DNA of 64,000 bases, taken from G942493375 sp942493375. GTDB taxonomy: Bacteria; Armatimonadota; UBA5829. The position numbers and the translations under genes were made by a program. Position 1 is the first letter of the stretch, and each line of letters opens with the position of its first letter. The stretch spans positions 1,860,001 through 1,924,000 of the forward strand of contig OW818698.1 of NCBI GenBank assembly GCA_942493375.1. Reading direction: 5' to 3'. Below, one piece after another: positions 1-7,865 of the stretch. Below the pieces are notes generated by a model. It saw nothing but the letters and a program-made list of their open reading frames with translations. It ran no database searches and was not told the DNA's origin.

Positions 1-762
1 CTGACTGAGTGGGATATTATCCGATATAACAGCACCGGTCTCAGGAGTATATTCAGCCTTTATGTGGGCTCCAGTAGGAGTGTAGACAATATCGCTGAGG
101 TCAATTTTCTTTATAAAAGACTGGGAGGATGACAGCTTGAATGTGCCCCATGAGGCTACATCGGCGAAGTCAACCGGCAGGTGCACCCAGGTCAGACAGT
201 AGTTATTGCCAGGTTCATTGCTGTTGACAGCAACATTGCCGCGAAGGATGCTTCCGTCAGCAGGATTCATACCCAACTCTACAAATGTGATACGTGCCTG
301 GACCTGCCAATTGTCGGCATTTGTTGTAACCTTATAATCCGGATTTCCGTTCCATGACTTATCTCTGTCGCGGGAATCATAGAGCGCGCCTACAGCGTTG
401 ATAATATACTGGGTAACCGATCCTTTTCCGTTAGGTTGTAGGAATATCTCTACCCGGTCATCGTTCCAGATAATACCATCGCGCTCATTGAGCCCCGTTG
501 GCTTATATCCGGATTTTACAGGTATTGTGAAAGAGAAGATGATAGCTTGCAGGTCATAGCTTACAGTGCAATTGGCTTTTCTGGAAAGCTGTGCCCGTTG
601 GTGTGTGTAATCAAATAATAAAGGTACTTCAGCAGCGCCTCTTTTTGCATCAGGCACTGTAAGCATTGCAGCGCTGTTGTCGATTGCACTGACAGTGGCT
701 GAGCAACCAAGTATAAACAAACATACTATTATTATAAAACGAGAAAGATTGCGATCAGTCAT
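1..762 (-). CDS. Secreted CBM9-like carbohydrate-binding protein, 3' end beyond window
   Basis: Partial gene that runs off the left edge; the visible 254 codons are open. The N-terminus is a signal sequence (RNLSRFIIIVCLFILGC, then SATVSA), which could be read by signal peptidase I after VSA or as a weak lipobox at ILGC. Residues about 45-220 resemble the CBM9/DOMON-like fold: an NDDRVEIFLQPN segment, then INAVGALYD, then a tryptophan-containing WQVQARITFVELG strand, in the order usual for CBM9-like modules attached to secreted glycoside hydrolases or standing alone. The ATG at 760-762 is preceded by AAAGGA. The visible part is too short to tell whether a catalytic domain follows. The exported sugar-binding role is inferred from the fold pattern; no substrate can be named. 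Confidence 0.7.
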   Translation of the reverse strand, partial: MTDRNLSRFIIIVCLFILGCSATVSAIDNSAAMLTVPDAKRGAAEVPLLFDYTHQRAQLSRKANCTVSYDLQAIIFSFTIPVKSGYKPTGLNERDGIIWNDDRVEIFLQPNGKGSVTQYIINAVGALYDSRDRDKSWNGNPDYKVTTNADNWQVQARITFVELGMNPADGSILRGNVAVNSNEPGNNYCLTWVHLPVDFADVASWGTFKLSSSQSFIKKIDLSDIVYTPTGAHIKAEYTPETGAVISDNIPLSQ

Positions 763-1090
763 TGTTAATTCCTTTCGATTGGAAACACTCACTCAATTCA
801 CCCTCATAATGTGGGTTAGGTGGATTGTATCCCCAAGCGGAGTCAGAAGTCAATGCGTGTCCTGTTCTTAGCCTCTCCACCACAATAACGAACTCTGATA
901 AGTAGCACTACAAGATACTACAGCATTAACAGTTTGACGTCAAACCATTGCATAGCAAAGATAACCCGAATCCGTGTATCGCTGCATACTTTCACAAGAA
1001 AGGAATTCCATTCTTGTAAATCTTGAGAATCTTGTTAATCCTGTCCAAAGTGACTCAACTTGATCATGAAACCTAAGAATATAGCCGCTC
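763..1090. other. Intergenic region with degenerate dispersed-repeat words
   Basis: No credible gene. It holds the leader of the CBM9-like gene and two repeat-like words. Around 785-830 is a degraded copy of the CCCCCTT...GGGGGTTAGGGGGATTG family seen better at 19025-19137. Around 1013-1050 is a run of ATCTTGAGAATCTTGTTAAT type, a phrase pattern typical of dispersed bacterial repeats. No tRNA or hairpin terminator was recognised. Confidence 0.5.
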
Positions 1091-1720
1091 CTACTTAGGA
1101 GGCCGGTGTTTTTCCAACAGTTCTCCGATTCCAGCCATTATTCGTTTGGAGACTTCATCTACCGCTGTCCGCCCACCCGTTTGCCTTAAGTCAGCGTATT
1201 CGATAGGTTTACCGAACACTACTTTTACTCTGCTGAATCTGAGCAAGAAGGAATGCGGGGGCAGGAATTTCTCTGTGTCTACCAGGGCACACGGAATGAC
1301 TACAGCATTGGAACGCAGGACTATCATGCCTACACCGGCTTCAGCTTCCAGCAGTGTCCCGTCGAGAGAACGTTTACCCTCAGGGAACATCGCAACTGCC
1401 ATACCAGCCTGGACAGTTTCTATAGCAGTTTTTAAAGCAGTCCTGTCAGCTGTTCCTCTGTGCACGGGAAATGCATGACACCAACGTATAAGCGAGCCGA
1501 GAATCGGGGTCTCAAACAACTCGATTTTGGCCATAAATCTTGCCGGTCTGGGAGCGGAGCAACCCAGAGTCGGAGGGTCCATATAGCTGACATGGTTGGC
1601 GCAGATAATCACCCCGCCGGTCATAGGAACGTTTTCTCGCCCTATAACCTCAACACGCCCTATGAACCTCATTATCGGCCACAATATAATCTGAGAAAAT
1701 CTATAGAATCTGAATGTCAT
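1091..1720 (-). CDS. plsC: 1-acyl-sn-glycerol-3-phosphate acyltransferase (lysophosphatidate acyltransferase)
   Basis: Transfers an acyl chain to lysophosphatidic acid to make phosphatidic acid at the inner face of the membrane. The PlsC signature is visible: NHVSYMD with the catalytic H43 and D48 (HX4D), and FPEGKRS near residues 112-118, a variant of the usual FPEGTRS substrate-binding motif. A hydrophobic N-terminal stretch (IILWPIMRFIG) fits membrane association. At 209 residues it is a normal short PlsC. The ATG overlaps the cmk stop as ATGA, so it is translationally coupled to cmk; cmk-plsC adjacency is common in bacteria. Last gene of the hisC-aroF-tyrA-cmk-plsC run. Confidence 0.93.
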   Translation of the reverse strand: MTFRFYRFSQIILWPIMRFIGRVEVIGRENVPMTGGVIICANHVSYMDPPTLGCSAPRPARFMAKIELFETPILGSLIRWCHAFPVHRGTADRTALKTAIETVQAGMAVAMFPEGKRSLDGTLLEAEAGVGMIVLRSNAVVIPCALVDTEKFLPPHSFLLRFSRVKVVFGKPIEYADLRQTGGRTAVDEVSKRIMAGIGELLEKHRPPK

Positions 1721-2406
1721 TGTTTATTCCCAACCCTTGAGTCATGTATAGCAGCTATCTTATCTACAACCTGTTCAATCGAAACACCATCAGTGTTGAC
1801 CATAACAGCATCTGAAGCCTGAGCCAGCGGAGCCGTTGACCTTGTGCTATCACGCAGGTCTCTCTCGCGTATCTCAGTCTCAACCTGCTTAACGTCTGCC
1901 TGCATGCCTTTACGGGTCATTTCCAGCGTCCGACGCTTGGCCCTTTCTTCTACTGAAGCAGTAAGATAGACCTTTACCTTTGCATCTGGGAACACAACAG
2001 TCCCAATATCACGGCCTTCCATCACTACACCTGCTTCATCATCAGCCATGTTCCGCTGTAAATCAACCAGGCGCTTGCGGACACCGGGAACAGCGCTGAC
2101 TGGAGAAGACAATCGTGTAACTTCAACACTCCGTATGGCCTCAGTAACATCCTCGCCATCGACATACACTCGCTGTCCGTTTTCTGTATCCTTAAGCCGT
2201 ATGTCCAGTTTTTTTGCTGCTCGTGTAACTTTTGCAGGATCAGAAACCGGAACACCATCTTTCATTATTCTATAAGCTACAGCGCGATACATCGCTCCGG
2301 TATCTATATACAAATATGAAAGCCTCTCCGCAACAAGTCTGGCAACAGTGCTTTTGCCTGCGCCGGCTGGTCCATCGATGGCTACTACTATGCAATTACT
2401 ACTCAT
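1717..2406 (-). CDS. cmk: Cytidylate kinase
   Basis: Phosphorylates CMP and dCMP with ATP in pyrimidine salvage and nucleotide supply. The N-terminal P-loop GPAGAGKST (about residues 11-19) is followed by the DTGAMYRAVAY segment, the CMP-binding insert (VDGEDVTEAIR) and the GRDIGTVVFPDA motif, all in the family order. At 229 residues it matches the usual length. It is separated from tyrA by a 76-nt spacer filled with palindromes, where many genomes carry aroA, and overlaps plsC by four bases. Confidence 0.96.
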   Translation of the reverse strand: MSSNCIVVAIDGPAGAGKSTVARLVAERLSYLYIDTGAMYRAVAYRIMKDGVPVSDPAKVTRAAKKLDIRLKDTENGQRVYVDGEDVTEAIRSVEVTRLSSPVSAVPGVRKRLVDLQRNMADDEAGVVMEGRDIGTVVFPDAKVKVYLTASVEERAKRRTLEMTRKGMQADVKQVETEIRERDLRDSTRSTAPLAQASDAVMVNTDGVSIEQVVDKIAAIHDSRVGNKQ

Positions 2407-2411
2407 TTTGG

Positions 2412-2471
2412 CATCCTTATAAGGATGTACTTGTTACACAAGTACATTGGATGTACTTGCGTAACAAGTAC
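2412..2471. repeat. Cluster of short palindromes in the tyrA-cmk spacer
   Basis: Three perfect palindromes follow one another. 2412-2427 reads CATCCTTATAAGGATG. 2427-2445 has the arms GTACTTG/CAAGTAC around a 5-nt loop. 2453-2471 has the same arms around another 5-nt loop. In addition 2427-2437 (GTACTTGTTAC) is the exact reverse complement of 2461-2471, so one long hairpin or two short ones could form. There is no U-tract, so it is not a standard terminator. Confidence 0.6.
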
Positions 2472-2482
2472 AAGAGATGCAT

Positions 2483-3367
2483 TTACTTGCGTATATGCAT
2501 TTGCCTTATCTGCTTTCCCTGCTCAAACAGCTTCATCAATTCCTGTTCATCATTCGCTACAAGAGCACTTTTGAATCGATTCAGCCATTGTGACAGTTCA
2601 TCGATCTCCTCGCAGATAAGGTCCGCGTTAGTCAGACAGATATCCCTCCATATTTCAGGAGGACTGTCTGCTATGCGGGTTAGGTCTCTGAAGCTCCCGG
2701 CCGCCAACCGAAAACTCTTGCCTGTTTCCCTGTCTGATTGTTGTGCAACTTCAAGCAGAGAGGAGGCCATAATGTGAGGAAGATGGCTGATAGCTGCTAC
2801 AGATTTATCGTGGGCAAGTGGGTCCATAATCTCGCAGCAAGCGCCTATACCATCAACGAACGAACTGAGCTTATCCAGTGCCAGTAAGTTAGTGTTTTCC
2901 TGAGGGGTAAGTACATAGGTGGCTGATCGGAACAGTTCGGGGAAAGCATATTTGGCCCCGGATTTCTCCGTGCCGGCCATCGGATGCCCCCCTATGAAAT
3001 GTACTCTCTCTGGCAATATCTCAGCTGCCAGTTCTACGATTGTGCGTTTAGTGCTGCCAACATCGGTTACAATGGCGTCTTCTTTGAGATTGTCGGCTAT
3101 TTCTCGAAATGAATGCGCGACAGTGCGGACTGGAGTGCATACAAATACAATGTCTGCATCAATTACGCATTCCGCCGCACTATTGGCGATGGTATCTATG
3201 GCTCCGATGCTGACAGCCTCCTCGAGGTTTGCCCGGTTCCTGCCATAGCCGACAACACGCCTGGCCAGATTTGAACGCTTGGCTACCATTCCCAGGGAAC
3301 CGCCGATCAACCCAACCCCAATAACCGCCATTGTATTAAATAGCGGTTCTGTTCTATCCTGGGTCAT
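2483..3367 (-). CDS. tyrA: Prephenate dehydrogenase
   Basis: NAD-dependent conversion of prephenate to 4-hydroxyphenylpyruvate on the tyrosine branch. The Rossmann motif GVGLIGGSLG lies near residues 17-26, followed by FVCTPV, DVGSTK and the GGHPMAGTEKSG substrate-binding segment, all diagnostic of TyrA. The protein ends at residue 294 without a clear C-terminal ACT domain, so it is the short form. The start overlaps the aroF stop by one base (TAATG), which implies coupling. An internal Met at residue 13 (MAVIGVG) is an alternative start. Context with aroF and hisC supports an aromatic amino acid operon. Confidence 0.93.
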   Translation of the reverse strand: MTQDRTEPLFNTMAVIGVGLIGGSLGMVAKRSNLARRVVGYGRNRANLEEAVSIGAIDTIANSAAECVIDADIVFVCTPVRTVAHSFREIADNLKEDAIVTDVGSTKRTIVELAAEILPERVHFIGGHPMAGTEKSGAKYAFPELFRSATYVLTPQENTNLLALDKLSSFVDGIGACCEIMDPLAHDKSVAAISHLPHIMASSLLEVAQQSDRETGKSFRLAAGSFRDLTRIADSPPEIWRDICLTNADLICEEIDELSQWLNRFKSALVANDEQELMKLFEQGKQIRQMHIRK

Positions 3368-4392
3368 TAAACGTATCTGCCAACAGCTCTCGAAACACTC
3401 GAAAGACTCTTCATCAATATATCGAAGTTCTTGGGTGTGAGAGACTGAGGGCCATCTTTCATTGCCCGTCCGGGATTAGGATGAACTTCAATCATAAGTC
3501 CATCTGCTCCTGCGGCAACAGCAGCAAGCGCCACTGGCTGGACAAGCTGGTATTTACCCGTCGCATGACTGGGGTCCGCAATTATTGGCAGATGACTGAG
3601 AATATTCACCGCCGGTATTGCGCTGACATCAAAAGTGTTGCGGGTAAAGGTCTCAAATGTCCTGACACCTCTTTCGCAAAGTATGATGTCATAATTTCCC
3701 TGATTGGCAATATACTCCGCAGCCTGAAGCCATTCTTCAATAGTTGAAGACATACCCCTCTTCAGCAGGACAGGCTTTTTAATCCGTCCCACTTCGGTAA
3801 GCAGTGAGAAGTTAGCCATGTTGCGGGTGCCTATCTGCAGCATGTCAGTATATTTCGCGACCAGTTCAACATCGCGTGTATCCATAACCTCGGTGACTAT
3901 CGGCATCCCGGTCTCTTCCCTTGCTGCTGACATCATCTTGAGGGCGTCCTCACCAAGACCGTGGAAACTGTAAGGGGAAGTGCTTGGTTTAAATGCCCCA
4001 CCCCTCAGAATACTCGCACCGGATGCTTTTGCAGCCTTTGCAACTTCGATAGTCTGCTCTTCGGTCTCGATAGAACACGGCCCAGCCATCACCACAATCT
4101 TCTGCCCACCGATATCTACATTGTTACCAACCCGGATGATACTCTTGTCCGGATGGAATTCTCTACTGACTACTTTGTAAGGCTTGAGGATCGGGACAAC
4201 GCGCTCGATGTAGTCCAGAGAGGACAACTGCTCCGCAATCATCACTTTCTCTTCGTCCAAAGCGCCTATTGCACCAACAATGGTCTTCTCTACACCCTTG
4301 GAAATGTGTACCCCGTAGCCACGGTCTTTTAAGTTACCTACAAGCTCTTCAAGGTCCGCATCCGTCGCTGAAGGCGACATAATAATAATCAT
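3367..4392 (-). CDS. aroF: 3-deoxy-7-phosphoheptulonate synthase (DAHP synthase, AroF type I-beta)
   Basis: Condenses phosphoenolpyruvate and erythrose 4-phosphate, the first step of the shikimate pathway. The 341-residue protein has an N-terminal ferredoxin-like regulatory domain (residues about 1-70, beginning MIIIMSPSAT) followed by the TIM-barrel catalytic domain: MAGPCSIE, RGGAFKPSTSPYSF, QIGTRNMANF, LLKRGM, DPSHATG. This is the Thermotoga/Bacillus-like type that carries an N-terminal feedback domain. The start at 4392 is preferred over an upstream in-frame start because it forms an ATGA overlap with the hisC stop. Confidence 0.95.
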   Translation of the reverse strand: MIIIMSPSATDADLEELVGNLKDRGYGVHISKGVEKTIVGAIGALDEEKVMIAEQLSSLDYIERVVPILKPYKVVSREFHPDKSIIRVGNNVDIGGQKIVVMAGPCSIETEEQTIEVAKAAKASGASILRGGAFKPSTSPYSFHGLGEDALKMMSAAREETGMPIVTEVMDTRDVELVAKYTDMLQIGTRNMANFSLLTEVGRIKKPVLLKRGMSSTIEEWLQAAEYIANQGNYDIILCERGVRTFETFTRNTFDVSAIPAVNILSHLPIIADPSHATGKYQLVQPVALAAVAAGADGLMIEVHPNPGRAMKDGPQSLTPKNFDILMKSLSSVSRAVGRYV

Positions 4393-5489
4393 AAGCCAAG
4401 TACCTCCGTGAGGCATTCAATGAACCGCTTGTTCTGCTCAGGTGTTCCGGTGCTGACTCTTATATGTGTGGGACATCCGAATATATCACCGGTCCTCACG
4501 ATGACTCCCCGCTTGAGGAGCTCTGCAAATACTTCACGACAGTTCTTCTTAACATCGATCCACAGGAAGTTCGCCTGTGATTCTACATATTCAACTCCCA
4601 GTCTCGTTAACTCTTTGTAGAAGAACTCCAGTGATTCCCTGTTGAGTTTCTTGCTGCGAACGACCTGGTTGGGATCTGCAAGAGAAGCAAGAGCTGCTTC
4701 CTGTGCAATACTGTTGACGTTGAATGGCGCCCTGACCCTCTCCAGGATATCGATAATACGCTTAGGCGCTATTCCGTATCCAACTCTGAGCCCGGCTAGT
4801 CCGTAAATCTTGGAGAATGTGCGCAACACCAGCACATTCCGATCCTGCTTGACCCACTCCAGACAACGAGTGTAGTTTGGATCGTCAACATATTCATAAT
4901 ATGCTTCGTCCAGGAACATCACGCAGTTGTCGGGAAGCTTATCAAGCGCTTTTTCAATTTCATCGGCCGAAATAATAGTCCCGGTCGGATTGTTCGGGTT
5001 GGTGACTGTGACAATACGAGTCTTGCTGTTGACCTGCTTCATCATAGCCTCAAGATCATAGGCCCAGTTTTTCAGAGGGACCATATGAGCTGTAGCATCC
5101 ATCACACGAGCAGCGGTCTCATATTCAGAAAACGTTATATCAGCCTGAACTGTCTCATCTCCAGGATTTAAAAGAGCCATACTCAGATAGAAAATGACTT
5201 CATCTCCCCCGGTACCGAATAACAGCATGTCAGGATCTACCCCAAGATGTGTAGCCAGGGCTTGCCGGAGCTTATAGCAGCTGCCATCGGGATAAAGAGC
5301 CACGTTCTCGGCGGCCTGCTTCATAGCCTCTATCGCCAGCGGAGAAGGTCCGAGAGGGTTTTCATTTGAAGCCAGTTTGCTGACATCATCCAGGCCAAGT
5401 TCACGCTTGACTTCCTCGATCGGTTTCCCAGGCACATAGGGTTTTATGTTGAGTATACATTCACGAGCTTTAAGTGTCATATTGTCCAT
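4389..5489 (-). CDS. hisC: Histidinol-phosphate / aromatic aminotransferase, PLP-dependent
   Basis: Fold-type I class II aminotransferase of the HisC family. The PLP lysine sits in RTFSKIYGLAGLRVGYG, and NPNNPTGT and DEAYYEY precede it in family order. The start at 5489 (MDNMTLKAR) is chosen because AGGAG lies 8 nt upstream. HisC-family proteins also transaminate phenylpyruvate and 4-hydroxyphenylpyruvate, and here the gene leads an aroF-tyrA operon rather than a his operon. A role in tyrosine and phenylalanine synthesis, alone or with histidine, is therefore a reasonable inference; sequence alone does not fix the substrate. Confidence 0.88.
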   Translation of the reverse strand: MDNMTLKARECILNIKPYVPGKPIEEVKRELGLDDVSKLASNENPLGPSPLAIEAMKQAAENVALYPDGSCYKLRQALATHLGVDPDMLLFGTGGDEVIFYLSMALLNPGDETVQADITFSEYETAARVMDATAHMVPLKNWAYDLEAMMKQVNSKTRIVTVTNPNNPTGTIISADEIEKALDKLPDNCVMFLDEAYYEYVDDPNYTRCLEWVKQDRNVLVLRTFSKIYGLAGLRVGYGIAPKRIIDILERVRAPFNVNSIAQEAALASLADPNQVVRSKKLNRESLEFFYKELTRLGVEYVESQANFLWIDVKKNCREVFAELLKRGVIVRTGDIFGCPTHIRVSTGTPEQNKRFIECLTEVLGL

Positions 5490-5564
5490 TTTCACCACTC
5501 CTAACGAACTCAAGGATACCACAAACAGGAGGAGAAGGGAAAGTATGAACGATGAATTATGAAT

Positions 5565-5668
5565 GATGAAAACGGAAATGGGAAACAGGAAATTATGAAT
5601 GTTGAATTATGAATTATGAAATAGAAACACCCTTCCGTTCGTGCTGAGCCCGTCGAAGCACGAACGGA
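5565..5668. repeat. GAATTATGAATG word repeats and a TTCGTGCTGAG-type palindrome
   Basis: Upstream of hisC. Direct words of ATTATGAATGTTGAATTATGA type run through about 5565-5622 and recur near 35797-35823, 38634-38660 and 57695-57722. At 5633-5668 is a palindrome with arms TTCCGTTCGTGCT and AGCACGAACGGAA around GAGCCCGTCGA, a REP-like element related to those at 7787-7836 and 17935-17975. Confidence 0.75.
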
Positions 5669-5749
5669 AACGGTAAAATAGTTCAGAAATGGTGCCACAT
5701 TCACCCCATCCCTTCCTAAAGCCTAAAGTCTAACGCCTGAAGTCTCCTT

Positions 5750-7741
5750 CTAAAAAACCACAAGCTGATATCCATTGACTTCCGGAACTATAACCGACAG
5801 GTATTCTCCTTCGTCTGTGAAATGAATGCTCTCTCCTGATGGTGCAAGGTAGGCCTTGGTGATAGTCTTCTCATCTTTCTTCAACTGGACTTGAACATTG
5901 CGCAGGCAGATAGGCTCTTCAATAACCTGGGCCATTCCTCTGGTTTCCGGGCAGTAGCAGAGCAGGTGAACCAGTCTATCCCCTTGCTTGCTATATGCAG
6001 TGGTTACCTGTCCGAATGATGGCATTCCAGTAACTTTGATTAGTGGGTTAGGAAGCAACCTGGTGAGTAGATTTCTGAACAGAGTCTTGTGTGCCGGCAC
6101 TGCATGTGCATAGTATCCTGCAAATATCGGGAAGCTGATATAGATTATGTTTCTGGTCTGCACAACTGCAGGTCTGCCGGTCTGTTTCTCAGGAGGAGTG
6201 TAGAAGTATTCGTGATTCCAGTCCCATTTACCGAAGTTATCATAGGGTTGAATTACACTCGCCAGCACCTGAGCATCATCACCAGCCTGAACCGCTGCTG
6301 CCTGCAGATAAACTGCTGTTGGCATATCAGGAACGCCTTCGGATACTTCAGGTTCTGCTGTAAAGTATGTTGGATCAAACGGCTCTTTGCCTTGGTAGAT
6401 AACACTCTCCGGAGCAAGCGCAAACTTAGTCCTATCAGCATTAAACCCACCATAACCAGAACAAATGACCGATCCGCCACTATCCAGAAATGCATTTACC
6501 CGTGCCTGCAAGTCATCGGTCAGTGTCGATGCATCCGGAAGCACCAGCACCTTGTAACCAGAGAAGTCCGTGCTGCCATCGGTGATATCGAACTGCTGCT
6601 TAAGCTCCGAGAGCATCCTGGATGCACCTTTGATTGGATTTATCGCATCCCAGCCACACGGATCTATCTGAGGGGACCAGTCAGCAGGAATCCACCTGTC
6701 ACCCAGCCATGGTTCCAGGACCAGGATATCTGCTTGAGGTTTGGAATCATAGGTCCAGGGCTCCAGCTTTTTGACTTCGGAGTAAGCACTCCCCATCACA
6801 TCATAGACTGCCGAAGTCAGCTTTCCAACCGGATGCAGATGATCTCCCACAGAACACGTTCCGCCATTTGCCAGGGAATAGTAATGGTCATATATCAGAG
6901 ATGGCACAGTTCTGAGACCACCAAAATCTCCCCAATCGCGCAGGAACCTGCCGGTCATTGTAAAGTAGGGTTTATTCAAGCTCCTTGCATAACGAATGGC
7001 AAACGGCAGAAAGTCATATCCCCATCCACCGGTTGGCAGAACTTCAATCTCCAGATGCGTAGGCTGAGATTTATAAGGCATTCCGTTGTAAAACAAATAA
7101 ATAGAATCCCCTACTCTATCCCTGACATTTCGGGTTACTTCATCACAGAACTCATGGTTAGCCATGATCGCATACTGGGTTACCTGGGCAGGGTCCATAA
7201 CATCCATTCCCAAAACTCTCATCTTGTCCAGGCACTCCGAACCATAACAAGGCGTGTTGGTAATGCAATCAAGGAACAGCCCATCCACAGGATACTTATC
7301 CAGCACTTCATCGATCATTGATATAAGGTGTTCGCGGTATGAAGTATTGCGGCACATCTGGCGATTAAAATTGCTCATATCCGCAATATTGATCACCTTG
7401 CCCTGCTGGTCCACTTTGCACCATTCACGGTGATACGCTGCATGGTCCTGATCTAACCCGGCATTGAAGTAAGCAGCTACTTTGATCCCGAGTTTATGAC
7501 AAGCTTCCACCATTCCACCAAGCATATCAACTTTCAGCGCCGGATGAACAGTTCCGATAGAAGTCGGATAATAAGCAAAACCTATGTTACAACGTGCAAA
7601 GACAGTAATGTAGTCAACATTTGCTTCGCAAAGCGTTCGTGCAAACTCATCCGGGTCAAAACTCTCCCCCAGATCATATGCAGACGGCATAGTATGAAAA
7701 TCCAGATGAATAGCCCTCTTCGGAAAACCCAAGTCAACCAA
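5750..7741 (-). CDS. GHL6-type putative glycoside hydrolase with beta-galactosidase-trimerisation-like domain (paralog 1)
   Basis: A 663-residue protein without a clear signal peptide. Residues about 1-320 form a TIM-barrel-like region of hypothetical glycosyl hydrolase 6 style: AIHLDFHTMPS at the start, VAAYFNAGLD, and PVDGLFLDC with a carboxylate-rich strand end. Residues about 345-480 (DILVLEP, then YKVLVLPDASTL, GGSVICSGYGGF) match the glutamine-amidotransferase-like trimerisation domain of GH42 enzymes. The C-terminal part is beta-rich. The TTG at 7741 is chosen because GGAGG lies just upstream and aligns with the start of paralog 2, 125 bp away. The two proteins are clearly recent duplicates. 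A sugar-hydrolase role is inferred; the substrate is unknown. Confidence 0.72.
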   Translation of the reverse strand: MVDLGFPKRAIHLDFHTMPSAYDLGESFDPDEFARTLCEANVDYITVFARCNIGFAYYPTSIGTVHPALKVDMLGGMVEACHKLGIKVAAYFNAGLDQDHAAYHREWCKVDQQGKVINIADMSNFNRQMCRNTSYREHLISMIDEVLDKYPVDGLFLDCITNTPCYGSECLDKMRVLGMDVMDPAQVTQYAIMANHEFCDEVTRNVRDRVGDSIYLFYNGMPYKSQPTHLEIEVLPTGGWGYDFLPFAIRYARSLNKPYFTMTGRFLRDWGDFGGLRTVPSLIYDHYYSLANGGTCSVGDHLHPVGKLTSAVYDVMGSAYSEVKKLEPWTYDSKPQADILVLEPWLGDRWIPADWSPQIDPCGWDAINPIKGASRMLSELKQQFDITDGSTDFSGYKVLVLPDASTLTDDLQARVNAFLDSGGSVICSGYGGFNADRTKFALAPESVIYQGKEPFDPTYFTAEPEVSEGVPDMPTAVYLQAAAVQAGDDAQVLASVIQPYDNFGKWDWNHEYFYTPPEKQTGRPAVVQTRNIIYISFPIFAGYYAHAVPAHKTLFRNLLTRLLPNPLIKVTGMPSFGQVTTAYSKQGDRLVHLLCYCPETRGMAQVIEEPICLRNVQVQLKKDEKTITKAYLAPSGESIHFTDEGEYLSVIVPEVNGYQLVVF

Positions 7742-7786
7742 ATCCGCCTCCAATTAAGCACATATTTTAAGCGCAATATTTAAAAC

Positions 7787-7836
7787 GGCCAATTCCGTTC
7801 GCACTTCGACTGCGCTCAGCACGAACGGAATTGGCC
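7787..7836. repeat. REP-like palindrome between the GHL6 paralogs
   Basis: Outer arms GGCCAATTCCGTTCG and CGAACGGAATTGGCC enclose ACTTCGACTGCGCTCAGC. The core is the same TTCG-(AC)TGAGC theme as at 5633-5668 and 17935-17975, in the opposite orientation. It sits in the 125-bp spacer between the two duplicated genes. Confidence 0.75.
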
Positions 7837-7865
7837 TGAAGTCTTAAGCCTAAAGGCTTTCCTTC

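Noticed and set aside
677..871. Short plus-strand open frame near the first gene
   Set aside because: It overlaps the signal-peptide coding region of the minus-strand CBM9-like gene and a repeat remnant.
5510..5704. Open frame of 64 codons upstream of hisC
   Set aside because: It is made of repeat words and the REP-like palindrome and has no ribosome-binding site or domain.
6089..7321. 410-codon open frame opposite the GHL6-type gene
   Set aside because: It is a shadow of the conserved coding gene on the other strand; no domain is visible in the translation.
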